A stretch of 64,000 nt of DNA. Source: Keratinibaculum paraultunense (GTDB taxonomy: Bacteria > Bacillota > Clostridia > Tissierellales > Tepidimicrobiaceae). Location of the stretch: assembly GCF_016767175.1 (NCBI RefSeq), contig NZ_CP068564.1:1116001-1180000 (forward strand). The letters are read 5' to 3'. The notes under the pieces were generated by a model, which saw only the letters and a list, made by a program, of their open reading frames with translations, did no database searches and was not told the DNA's origin. This document shows positions 26,237 to 35,089 of the stretch, one piece after another; position 1 is the stretch's first letter; each line of letters starts with the position of its first letter. The position numbers and the translations under genes are program-made.

Positions 26237-26884
26237 TTATATTCTTTTAAATTCATTAGTTCTTTCAACTATATCTTCTGCTTCAAAAATTCCTGAACCT
26301 ACTACTATAATATCTGCTCCTAAATTAATTATTTTCTTTGCATTTTCTAGTTTAATTCCTCCATCTACTTCAATTAATATATTTAAATTTCTATTATCTA
26401 TAATATTTCTTAAATCAAATATTTTTCTTTCCATAGACTTAATAAACTGTTGCCCGCCAAAACCTGGATTTACTGTCATGATAAGTACCATATCTAAATA
26501 GTCCAATATATATTTTATATTCTCTATAGGAGTAGATGGGTTTAATGCCACTCCAGCTTTTAAACCATAGGATTTTATCTGTTGAATAGTCCTATGAAGA
26601 TGTATAGTAGCTTCTTCATGAACAGTAATAATATCTGCACCAGCCTTTACAAAATCCTCTATATATCTTTCAGGCTTGTCAATCATTAAATGTACATCAA
26701 AAGGAATTTTACTAATATTCTTTATCTTTTTTATTACAGGTGGTCCAAAGGTAATATTAGGAACAAATACTCCATCCATTACATCTATATGAATATAATC
26801 TGCTCCTCCTTTTTCTAGATTTAATATTTCCTCTTTCAAATTTCCAAAATCTGCTGACAAAATAGACGGTGCAACTATCGCCAT
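26237..26884 (-). CDS. rpe: Ribulose-phosphate 3-epimerase
   Basis: Interconverts ribulose 5-phosphate and xylulose 5-phosphate. A 215-residue TIM barrel with all metal/phosphate-site segments: PSILSADFGNL at the start, YIHIDVMDGVFVPNITFG near residue 31, FDVHLMI near 62, NPGFGGQQF near 140 and VDGGI near 173. It is the last gene of the block prkC-rsgA-rpe, separated from rsgA by one base. Confidence 0.96.
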   Translation of the reverse strand: MAIVAPSILSADFGNLKEEILNLEKGGADYIHIDVMDGVFVPNITFGPPVIKKIKNISKIPFDVHLMIDKPERYIEDFVKAGADIITVHEEATIHLHRTIQQIKSYGLKAGVALNPSTPIENIKYILDYLDMVLIMTVNPGFGGQQFIKSMERKIFDLRNIIDNRNLNILIEVDGGIKLENAKKIINLGADIIVVGSGIFEAEDIVERTNEFKRI

Positions 26885-26885
26885 A

Positions 26886-27761
26886 TCAATACCTCCTAGT
26901 ATTTCTAATCTCTTCTAAAAAACTAATATAATTTTTATATCTAACCTTATCTATATTGCCTAACTCCATTTGCTTTTTTACTTCACAACCTGGTTCCTTA
27001 TAATGTAAACAACCACTAAATTTACATTTATAACTATATTTATCTATCTCTCTAAAATAACTACCTAATTGAACTTCTTCCTCAACAAAACTTAAATCCA
27101 AAGAGCTAAATCCAGGAGTATCCAATACATAGCTATTAAAACCAATATCTATTAATTCTACATGTCTTGTTGTATGTTTTCCACGTGTTGTTTTTTTGCT
27201 AATTTCTCCTGTTTTAAGCCCTAATCTCTTATCTATTTTATTTAATAACGATGATTTACCTACCCCTGAAGGTCCTGCAAATACTGTAATATTATTTTTA
27301 AGTTTTTCCCTTAACTCTTCTATTCCATCACCAGTCTTCGCACTTGCCATTATAGTTGAATAACCAGCTTTACTGTATATATTTATAAATTCTAACTCTT
27401 CATCTTTTGCTAAATCTATTTTATTTATACATATTATGGTATCTAATTTTTCATATTCAACCATAACTAAAAACCTATCTAAAAGCCAAAAATTTATATC
27501 TGGTTCCTTAACACTCATAACTATTATAGCTTGTGTTATATTAGCTACAGGAGGGCGAGTAAGCTGAGAACTTCTGTCCATTATTTTTTCAATATAACCA
27601 GTCTCATCTTCTTCATTTACCCTTATTAAAACTTTATCTCCTACCAAAGGAATGGTATTGTGCTTCCGAAATAAACCCCTCGCTTTACATTCATATATTC
27701 CTCTCTCAGTTTCAACATAATAAAAGCCACCTATTCCTTTTATAATTCTTCCGCTTAGCAT
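26886..27761 (-). CDS. rsgA: Ribosome small subunit biogenesis GTPase RsgA
   Basis: A circularly permuted GTPase that checks late 30S maturation. Over 291 residues: N-terminal OB-fold; GTPase motifs in permuted order, NKID (CINKIDLAK), then GPSGVGKSSLLNK, then DTPGFSSLDL; C-terminal zinc knuckle CKFSGCLHYKEPGC. In B. subtilis the homologue (CpgA/YloQ) is a PrkC substrate; here it also follows prkC, 11 bases downstream. Confidence 0.96.
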   Translation of the reverse strand: MLSGRIIKGIGGFYYVETERGIYECKARGLFRKHNTIPLVGDKVLIRVNEEDETGYIEKIMDRSSQLTRPPVANITQAIIVMSVKEPDINFWLLDRFLVMVEYEKLDTIICINKIDLAKDEELEFINIYSKAGYSTIMASAKTGDGIEELREKLKNNITVFAGPSGVGKSSLLNKIDKRLGLKTGEISKKTTRGKHTTRHVELIDIGFNSYVLDTPGFSSLDLSFVEEEVQLGSYFREIDKYSYKCKFSGCLHYKEPGCEVKKQMELGNIDKVRYKNYISFLEEIRNTRRY

Positions 27762-27772
27762 ATACAGCCTCC

Positions 27773-29722
27773 CTATTGTTTGTCTGGATGTGGAAAAGTT
27801 TCATTATGAATTCCGTTAAAATATATTTCGAATTGAGCATCTAATTTTCCTTTTAAAGGAATCTTTACAGTATTTCCATCGGCTATATGAACCTTCTCAT
27901 ACACTGTTTCGCTAACTCCGTCTTGAACTCTATCTATTCTTATTTCAACTTTAGTGCCATCTTGAGGAAGAGTTAATTTCAAATTAAATGGAACTTCGCT
28001 ATTTACATCTTCATCTTCAGGTTCCTCTTCAGGTACTTTTTCAGGACCAGTACTAATATATATATCTACAGAAGTATTAGGTTCTACAGCTACCCCTGGT
28101 TCAATACTTTGCCATATTACATATCCTTCTGGATATTCATCACTTGGTTTTTCAATTCTTTGACCTCTTTTTAAATTAAATGATTTAAGAGCATTTTCTG
28201 CATCTTTCTCTTTTAATCCTACAAGTTTAGGCATTAATACTGGTTTGCTTTTTGGACCTTTACTTACTATCAGATCAATTTTGGTATTTGCTTCTACTTC
28301 TGTATAAGGTTCAGGAAACTGATTCATAATAATATTAGCTTCTACAGTATCACTATAATCATATTTAACTTCTCCTTCATCTAAATTATATTCCCTTAAA
28401 ATAGCATCTACTTCCGTTATGTTTTTGTTGATTAGATTAGGTACTTTAACAAGTTTACTACCTTTACTAATTGTAACTCCAATAGTAAAGCCTTTTTTAA
28501 CTTTTTCTCCCGCCTTAACGTTTTGAGAAACTATCTCACCTTCCTCAAACTCATTATCATAAATTTCTTTATATATTTTTAATTTTAAACCTTGTTTTTC
28601 TAATTCTTCCTCAGCTACATCCACATGCATACCAACCAAATCAGGTACTACTGTTTCAGCAACTACAAATAAATCTTTAAATTTAAAAAAGCTAAAAGCT
28701 ACAAAACCAGTAACTATAAATGCAAGTAATATTGCCAATAATATTGGCTTTAAACTATTTTCTCCTTTATTTTTTTTCTTCTTACCTTTTCTCCCTTTCA
28801 AATCTTCTTCATCCTCATTCTCTATTTGAATATTTGACATTATTTGAGTTGGAGAATCAATTATTGAAGTATTTTCTATAAAATCATCAACACAAGAATA
28901 CTTTAATTTTTTTAAATCATATAATAATTCTCCAGCACTTTGGTATCTATCAAACTGATTTTTTTGTACACATTTCATTATAATTTTTTCTAGGCCAATT
29001 GGTACAGTACTATCTATTTTTCTTGGTGGCTCTATTTCTCCTTCAATATGTTTTAATGCTATAGAAATAGGACTATCTCCTTCATAAGGAACCTTACCAG
29101 TTATCATTTCATACATAACAATTCCTAAAGAATATATATCAGATTTTTCATCAGTATAACCACCCCTAGCTTGTTCTGGTGAAAAATAATGAACAGAACC
29201 TATTACATTAGTAGAAGTAGTTACGGTAGAAGTAGTAGCTGCTCTAGCTATTCCAAAATCCGTTACTTTTACTCTTCCATCATCAGTTACCATAATATTG
29301 TGAGGTTTTATGTCTCTATGAACTATATGGTTTTTATGGGCATGTTCTAGTGCTTCAGCTATTTGAATAGAATAATCCAAAGTTTCCTCTACAGATAATT
29401 TACCTTTCTCTTTAATAATTTCCTTCAAAGTTTTACCCTTAATATACTCCATAACTATGTAATGGATAAAATTTTCTCCTATTTTTTCTACTCCAACGTC
29501 ATATACATTTACAATATTAGGATGGGATAAGCTTGCTGCTGCTTGAGATTCCCTTTTAAACTTTTTAATGAAATCTTCATCATCTACAAATTCCTCCCTC
29601 AACACTTTCACAGCCACATTCCTGTTTAAAAGTCTACACCTAGCCTTATAAACACATGCCATTCCACCTTCCCCAATTTTTTCAATTATCTCATATCTAT
29701 TACCTAACACAGTTCCAATCAT
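27773..29722 (-). CDS. prkC: Ser/Thr protein kinase PrkC with PASTA domains
   Basis: A membrane-spanning kinase that senses peptidoglycan fragments and controls growth and germination in Gram-positives. About 649 residues: kinase domain 1-270 with GEGGMACVYKA, catalytic HRDIKPHNIM, DFGIARA and a Thr-rich activation loop; juxtamembrane linker with a basic KGRKGKKKKNKG stretch; one transmembrane helix near 325-350; three PASTA repeats (from about 355, 425 and 495); and a C-terminal beta domain. Start ATG 6 nt after GAGGTG. Coupled with the stp phosphatase gene just upstream. Confidence 0.96.
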   Translation of the reverse strand: MIGTVLGNRYEIIEKIGEGGMACVYKARCRLLNRNVAVKVLREEFVDDEDFIKKFKRESQAAASLSHPNIVNVYDVGVEKIGENFIHYIVMEYIKGKTLKEIIKEKGKLSVEETLDYSIQIAEALEHAHKNHIVHRDIKPHNIMVTDDGRVKVTDFGIARAATTSTVTTSTNVIGSVHYFSPEQARGGYTDEKSDIYSLGIVMYEMITGKVPYEGDSPISIALKHIEGEIEPPRKIDSTVPIGLEKIIMKCVQKNQFDRYQSAGELLYDLKKLKYSCVDDFIENTSIIDSPTQIMSNIQIENEDEEDLKGRKGKKKKNKGENSLKPILLAILLAFIVTGFVAFSFFKFKDLFVVAETVVPDLVGMHVDVAEEELEKQGLKLKIYKEIYDNEFEEGEIVSQNVKAGEKVKKGFTIGVTISKGSKLVKVPNLINKNITEVDAILREYNLDEGEVKYDYSDTVEANIIMNQFPEPYTEVEANTKIDLIVSKGPKSKPVLMPKLVGLKEKDAENALKSFNLKRGQRIEKPSDEYPEGYVIWQSIEPGVAVEPNTSVDIYISTGPEKVPEEEPEDEDVNSEVPFNLKLTLPQDGTKVEIRIDRVQDGVSETVYEKVHIADGNTVKIPLKGKLDAQFEIYFNGIHNETFPHPDKQ

Positions 29723-29740
29723 ATTCATCACCTCACTTAA

Positions 29741-30460
29741 CTAGAATTTTATAGCTATAACGGTAATATTATCATACCCACCTTTGTCATTTGAAAGCTT
29801 TACTAATTTATCACATATAGTTTGAACATCATCATAAAGCTTTATGATGTTTTCTATTTCATAATCTTCCACCATATTAGTCAAACCATCAGTACTTAAT
29901 AAAAGTATATCACCTTTGTTTTTTGAAATTATAGTTATATCTACTTCTATATCTTTACTAGTACCTACTGCTCTAGTAATTATATTCCTTTGGGGATGGT
30001 ACCTAGCCTCTTCCTTACTAATACTCCCATTTTTTATAAGTTGTTCTACAAGAGAATGATCTTCTGTTATCTGTGTTAATTCATCATTCCTATAAATATA
30101 TGCCCTGCTATCACCTACATGACCAACAAACACTTTGTTCTCAAATATATAGGCTAAAGTAACAGTAGTGCCCATGCCTGAATAATCATCATCTTTAATG
30201 GAATTATCATATATTATCTCATTAGCTTTATAAATAGAATTTCTAATTTTATCCATTATATACTCGTCGTCATTGATTATATCTATAGGGTCATTTATAA
30301 AGTCATTGCTAATTATCTCAACAGCCATACCACTTGCGACTTCTCCAGCTTTATGCCCACCCATACCATCTGCTATAATAAACAAAGGGTAATTTGCATA
30401 ATGAGCATCTTGATTATTACTCCTAATCTTCCCAGCATCTGTTTTTACGCCAATTTCCAT
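29741..30460 (-). CDS. PP2C-family protein phosphatase Stp/PrpC
   Basis: Metal-dependent Ser/Thr phosphatase that reverses PrkC phosphorylation. 239 residues with the PP2C metal-site motifs: RSNNQDA near residue 14, FIIADGMGGHKAGE near 29, GHVGDSRAYIY near 113, TEDHSLV, LLLSTDGLTN and GGYDNITVI at the C-terminus. It precedes prkC in the operon, as in most Firmicutes (prpC-prkC). ATG chosen after GAGGTG; a GTG lies within that site. Confidence 0.95.
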   Translation of the reverse strand: MEIGVKTDAGKIRSNNQDAHYANYPLFIIADGMGGHKAGEVASGMAVEIISNDFINDPIDIINDDEYIMDKIRNSIYKANEIIYDNSIKDDDYSGMGTTVTLAYIFENKVFVGHVGDSRAYIYRNDELTQITEDHSLVEQLIKNGSISKEEARYHPQRNIITRAVGTSKDIEVDITIISKNKGDILLLSTDGLTNMVEDYEIENIIKLYDDVQTICDKLVKLSNDKGGYDNITVIAIKF

Positions 30461-30483
30461 ATAATTCACCTCACATAAAACTT

Positions 30484-31527
30484 TTAGTTAGTATCCTTGG
30501 TGATATATCTTCTCCTCAATTGCCCACAAGCACCATCAATATCTTTTCCCATTTCTCTTCGAATGGTAACGGGAATGTTTGTCTTCATCAATTCATCCTT
30601 AAATTGCATAATACTTGAATTCGATGATCTATTTTTATCAAATTCTTTAATTGGATTCAATGGTATTAAATTTATATGACAATTTAAATTACTCAATATA
30701 TTTGTTAATTGAAGTATATCTTTAATTCTATCATTGACACCTTCTATAAGGGTGTACTCTATAGTAATTCTTCTATTGGTTTTATTACTATAATATCTAC
30801 AAGCTTCTAATATATCATCAATAAAATATTTATTACTTATAGGCATCATTTTCCTTCTTATTTCATCAAAGGGTGAGTGAAGAGATATAGATAAAGTTAT
30901 TGGAATCTTTTCTTCAGCTAATTCATATATCTTAGGAACAATCCCACAAGTAGATAAAGTTATATTTCTATAACTTGTGTTATGTCCCTTTTCGTCATGT
31001 ATAATTCTTAAAAATTTCAATACATTCTCGTAATTATCCAAAGGCTCACCACTACCCATCAGCACTATATTATTTATCCTTATATTTAAATCCTTTTCCA
31101 TCGTATAAATTTGATTTACCATTTCACTTGGTAATAAATTTCTAATTAACCCATTTTTGGTAGATGCACAAAAAACACAGCCCATCTTACAACCTACCTG
31201 AGTTGAAATACACGCAGTCCAGCCATGTTCATATTCCATGACTACTCCTTCAATAATATTATTATCCTCTAATAAAAACAAATATTTTTTAGTATTATCT
31301 AATTTAGAATCAAATCTTTTAAAAATTTCTAAGTTATTAATCTTTCCTATATCCTGAAGCTTGTCCTGCATTTTTTTAGAAAATACAGTTATTTCTGAAA
31401 TATCACAACCCTTATTGCTATGGATATAATTAAACAACTGTTCCCCTCTATATTTTTCTTCACCAATTGAATACATAAACTCTTTAAGTTCTTCTAAAGT
31501 TAAACTATTTAATTCTATTTTGCTCAA
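30484..31527 (-). CDS. rlmN: Dual-specificity 23S rRNA/tRNA adenosine C2-methyltransferase RlmN
   Basis: Radical SAM enzyme methylating A2503 of 23S rRNA and A37 of tRNAs. 347 residues; the cluster-binding CKMGCVFC (CX3CX2C) is near residue 116 and the methyl-carrying Cys is in the C-terminal GACGQLRRR. The TTG start has GAGGTGG 5 nt upstream. A TGG-extended TATAAT at 31559-31564 gives a possible internal promoter between rsmB and rlmN. Confidence 0.95.
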   Translation of the reverse strand: MSKIELNSLTLEELKEFMYSIGEEKYRGEQLFNYIHSNKGCDISEITVFSKKMQDKLQDIGKINNLEIFKRFDSKLDNTKKYLFLLEDNNIIEGVVMEYEHGWTACISTQVGCKMGCVFCASTKNGLIRNLLPSEMVNQIYTMEKDLNIRINNIVLMGSGEPLDNYENVLKFLRIIHDEKGHNTSYRNITLSTCGIVPKIYELAEEKIPITLSISLHSPFDEIRRKMMPISNKYFIDDILEACRYYSNKTNRRITIEYTLIEGVNDRIKDILQLTNILSNLNCHINLIPLNPIKEFDKNRSSNSSIMQFKDELMKTNIPVTIRREMGKDIDGACGQLRRRYITKDTN

Positions 31528-31585
31528 AAAACCACCTCATATATATTCTTAATTAAATATTATACCATAATTAATGAAACATTAA

Positions 31586-32923
31586 CTATAAATCTTTTAT
31601 TATTTTAGCAATAAAAAAACCATCAGTACCATGTATATGTGGGAAAAGCTGAATATATCCGTTTTTAGACTCTTCCATATGCCTTTTATCACAAATTAAA
31701 TTTTCAAAACTTAATAACTTAAAATCATCATTTTCATTTAAAAATCTACCAATTACTTTTTCATTTTCATCCTTTGAAATAGTACAAGTGCTATATATTA
31801 TTATTCCTCCAGGCTTAACATATTGTTTAGCATTATCTAATATTTTAAACTGTATTTCTTTTAATTTATTAATATCCTCTTCTTTTCTATTCCATTTTAT
31901 TTCTGGTCTTCTTCTAATTATTCCTAATCCAGAACAAGGAACATCTGCAATACAATAATCCATCTGTCCTATTAATCTATTATCTAACTTTGTTGCATCA
32001 TGAATTTCTGTATCTATTATATTTATTCCTAATCTATAAGAATTTTTATTAATCAAATTAAGTTTATGTTCATAAATATCCCAACATTTAATATATCCTT
32101 GATTCTCCATAATTTGTGCCATATGGGTAGCCTTTCCTCCAGGGGCGCTACATAAATCTAATACATTACTTTGTTTCTTAGGATTGGCTATCTGAGCCAC
32201 CAACATACTGCTTTCATCTTGAATTATAAAAAAACCTTGTTTAAATTCTTCTGTTTCTGTAATTCGCGTTGGATTTTCAATAACTATTCCATCCTTCGCA
32301 TATTTTGTTTCATAAACAATATATCCATAATTTTTTAATCTATTTAGTAATTCATTTCTATTTATCTTTAAAGTATTTACTCTAATATTCAATAAAGGCT
32401 TACTATTATTAACATTACATAATTCTTCCACAAAATCATATCCATAATCATCAATCCATCTTTTAAGCATCCATTTTGGATAAGAATACTTTATGGATAG
32501 ATAATTTAAATTATCCTTTTCATCAATTTGTTTAAATCTCTCCTTGTTTCTAGCAATATTTCGCAACACTCCATTTATAAAACCACTAACACCTTTATGA
32601 CCATGTTTCTTTGATAAATTAACTGCTTCATTTACTGCAGCACTATCAGGTATTTTATCCATAAATATCATTTGATATACACCAATTCTTAATATTTCCA
32701 ATATTGTAGGATGAATTTTCTTTAACTTTATTTTAGAGGCTTTGGATATTATATAGTCAATATACAAACGGTTTTCAACTACTCCATACACTATTTCTCT
32801 AATCAAATTTTCATCCTTTATAGAAATCTCATTTGTCAAATGTTTGTTTATAGAATAATTAGAATAGGCACCTTTTATATTTATATCTTTAAGAATATTT
32901 AATGCAATTTCTCTAGCATTCAA
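31586..32923 (-). CDS. rsmB: 16S rRNA (cytosine967-C5)-methyltransferase RsmB
   Basis: SAM-dependent m5C967 methyltransferase. About 445 residues: N-terminal NusB-like helical domain (1-150) and C-terminal Rossmann methyltransferase with LDLCSAPGGKATHMA, the catalytic DVPCSGLG Cys, and the second Cys in STCTISKDEN. The start is a TTG 8 nt from AGGAGG (the next TTG upstream is only 2 nt away). A 17-bp stem-loop sits immediately before its ribosome binding site. Confidence 0.95.
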   Translation of the reverse strand: MNAREIALNILKDINIKGAYSNYSINKHLTNEISIKDENLIREIVYGVVENRLYIDYIISKASKIKLKKIHPTILEILRIGVYQMIFMDKIPDSAAVNEAVNLSKKHGHKGVSGFINGVLRNIARNKERFKQIDEKDNLNYLSIKYSYPKWMLKRWIDDYGYDFVEELCNVNNSKPLLNIRVNTLKINRNELLNRLKNYGYIVYETKYAKDGIVIENPTRITETEEFKQGFFIIQDESSMLVAQIANPKKQSNVLDLCSAPGGKATHMAQIMENQGYIKCWDIYEHKLNLINKNSYRLGINIIDTEIHDATKLDNRLIGQMDYCIADVPCSGLGIIRRRPEIKWNRKEEDINKLKEIQFKILDNAKQYVKPGGIIIYSTCTISKDENEKVIGRFLNENDDFKLLSFENLICDKRHMEESKNGYIQLFPHIHGTDGFFIAKIIKDL

Positions 32924-32939
32924 TTTCAATTCCTCCTAT

Positions 32940-32979
32940 AAAATTATTTTGCCTGGAATTTCCCAGGCAAAATAATTTT
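32940..32979 (-). terminator. 17-bp stem-loop between the zinc peptidase gene and rsmB
   Basis: Perfect 17-bp arms (32940-32956 and 32963-32979) with a 6-nt loop; GCCTGG/CCAGGC core flanked by A/T. It overlaps the upstream stop codon and ends only 4 bases before the rsmB AGGAGG. No U-run follows, so partial termination or mRNA processing is more likely than a full stop. Confidence 0.6.
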
Positions 32980-33652
32980 AGTCTCTTCTTCTATTTGACA
33001 TACTCAATAAACGCAGCAATTGACCAATAGCTACTAAAGTAGCTGCTACATAAGTTAAAGCTGCAGCACTTAGAACTTCTTTAGCAGCACTTCTCTCTTC
33101 ATTCAAAATTATTCCATTATCTTCTAATTGATATAATGCTCTTTTACTAGCATTATATTCAACAGGTAATGTAATTACTTGAAATAACACTATAGCTAAA
33201 TATAACATTACACCTACTTCAAATAAAAAAGGTTCAATTAAAAGTCCAAGTAAAATAAATATCCAAACAAATCTTGAGCTTAAACCTACTATAGGTGCTA
33301 TATTGTTTCTTAAAATTAACGGAAAATACCCTTCACTATGCTGTATCGCATGTCCTGTTTCATGAGCAGCAATAGATACAGCTGCTATAGAATCCCCATT
33401 ATATACATCCCTAGATAGTCTAATTACCTTAGTTCTAGGATCATAATGGTCAGTTAATTGCCCTCCTACAGACTCTATTCTAACATCATATAATCCATTT
33501 CTATCTAATATCATTCTAGCCACTTCTTTACCTGTATATCCTGAACGATTAGCTACCATTAGATACTTATTAAAAGAAGCAGAAACTTTAATCTGTGCAT
33601 AAGTAGCAAATAGTAATGCTGGGAAAAGAAATAACATCCAATTATTATACAT
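32978..33652 (-). CDS. Neutral zinc metallopeptidase, YugP family
   Basis: A 224-residue membrane metallopeptidase. The zinc motif HETGH (HExxH) lies in SIAAHETGHAIQHSEGY near residue 110; hydrophobic segments are at the N-terminus (WMLFLFPALLFATYAQ) and from about 130 to 170 and 195 to 215. The substrate is unknown. Position between fmt and rsmB is common in Clostridia but not in Bacillus. ATG start after GGAGAG. Confidence 0.9.
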   Translation of the reverse strand: MYNNWMLFLFPALLFATYAQIKVSASFNKYLMVANRSGYTGKEVARMILDRNGLYDVRIESVGGQLTDHYDPRTKVIRLSRDVYNGDSIAAVSIAAHETGHAIQHSEGYFPLILRNNIAPIVGLSSRFVWIFILLGLLIEPFLFEVGVMLYLAIVLFQVITLPVEYNASKRALYQLEDNGIILNEERSAAKEVLSAAALTYVAATLVAIGQLLRLLSMSNRRRD

Positions 33653-33672
33653 AATAAGCTCTCCTCTCTAAT

Positions 33673-34602
33673 TTAATTTAATCTTATATTAACATCAAAT
33701 TCATTCCCTTTCAAATATTCTGAAACATGAAGTTTCCTTTTTCCTGGAAACTGTAAAACTTCAATAACTATACAACTGTCTGAACAATTTACAAATATTC
33801 CTTCATCTGAAACCTTCACAACAACTCCATTATCTGCATCCGAAAATTTTTCAATTTTTTTAGCCTTATGAATTTTTACATTTTTACCTTTATATATTGT
33901 ATATGCAGAAGGCCAGGGTTTTAAACCTCTTATCAAATTGATAATTTTTTCACCATTATCATTCCAATCAATTTTACCAATTTTTTTAGATAACATAGGT
34001 GCATAGGTTGCTAAACTGTCATCTTGTGGTATCTTTACTATTTTATCATTTTTTAAATCTTCTAAAGTTTCTATAATAAGTTGCCCACCTAATACAGAAA
34101 GCTTATCGTGGATAGTTTGAGAATCATCACATTCTTCAATAGGTATAGCTCTAGCTTTTAATATATCTCCTGTATCCAAACCTTCATCCATTTCCATTAT
34201 CGTAACCCCTGTCTCCTTTTCGCCTTTAATAATAGCCCAATTAATAGGTGCTGCCCCTCTATATTTAGGAAGAAGAGATGCATGAACATTTATACATCCA
34301 TATTTAGGAATATCTAATATATCTTTCTTCAATATTTGTCCATATGCAGTAACTACAATACAATCTGGGTTTAATGCTTTTATTTTATTAATTGATTCAT
34401 CAGAATTAATATGTTCTGGTTGATAAATATCTAAATTTAATTCTAAAGCTTTTTCTTTAACAGGTGTAGGCAATAGCTTTTTGCCTCTTCCTTTTGGTCT
34501 ATCTTTTTGCGTTACCACTAATAAAATATTATGCCCTTCATTATACAAGGATTCCAAAGTAGGAACTGCAAATTCTGGTGAACCCATAAATACTATATCC
34601 AA
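33673..34602 (-). CDS. fmt: Methionyl-tRNA formyltransferase
   Basis: Formylates initiator Met-tRNA using 10-formyl-THF. 309 residues with the MGSPEFAVPTLESL start, the catalytic NVHASLLPKYRGAAPINWAI region (Asn-His near 107) and the GLKPWPSAYT C-terminal domain motif. The initiator is a TTG 7 nt from AGGAGG. Directly downstream of def, forming the def-fmt pair that adds and removes the formyl group. Confidence 0.96.
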   Translation of the reverse strand: MDIVFMGSPEFAVPTLESLYNEGHNILLVVTQKDRPKGRGKKLLPTPVKEKALELNLDIYQPEHINSDESINKIKALNPDCIVVTAYGQILKKDILDIPKYGCINVHASLLPKYRGAAPINWAIIKGEKETGVTIMEMDEGLDTGDILKARAIPIEECDDSQTIHDKLSVLGGQLIIETLEDLKNDKIVKIPQDDSLATYAPMLSKKIGKIDWNDNGEKIINLIRGLKPWPSAYTIYKGKNVKIHKAKKIEKFSDADNGVVVKVSDEGIFVNCSDSCIVIEVLQFPGKRKLHVSEYLKGNEFDVNIRLN

Positions 34603-34613
34603 TATATCACCTC

Positions 34614-35078
34614 CTATTCCTCATTTTCAGCTACAACTTCCTCTATCATCTTATCAATAAATAATATCCCATCAAGATGGTCAATTTCATGACAAAGAAC
34701 TTTTGCTAACAACCCAATCCCTTCAATTATATTTTCTTCCCCTGATATATCTAAATATTTTACTTTAACTTTTTCAGGTCTTTTTACTTTTCCAACTTTA
34801 TTTGGAACACTTAAACATCCTTCAACATCTATATCTTCGCCTTCTTCATATATTATCTCAGGATTTATTAATTTTAAAGGCCCATCCCCTATATCTATTA
34901 CAATAGCTCTTCTTAAAACTCCTACTTGAGGCGCAGCTAATCCAACTCCTTCCTCTTTATACATAGTATCTAACATATCTTCTAATAATATTTTTATTCT
35001 ATCATCTATTTTAGTTATTTTTCGTGATACCTTTCTTAATAGTGGATCACCATAATATCTAATTTGTCTTATTGCCAT
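34614..35078 (-). CDS. def: Peptide deformylase
   Basis: Removes the N-formyl group from nascent proteins. 154 residues with the three metal/active-site motifs: [10 protein letters not shown] near residue 44, EGCLSVP near 86 and [11 protein letters not shown] near 130 (HExxH with the Cys of motif 2 as metal ligands). Lies between priA and fmt. Confidence 0.96.
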   Translation of the reverse strand: MAIRQIRYYGDPLLRKVSRKITKIDDRIKILLEDMLDTMYKEEGVGLAAPQVGVLRRAIVIDIGDGPLKLINPEIIYEEGEDIDVEGCLSVPNKVGKVKRPEKVKVKYLDISGEENIIEGIGLLAKVLCHEIDHLDGILFIDKMIEEVVAENEE

Positions 35079-35089
35079 ATATATACCTC

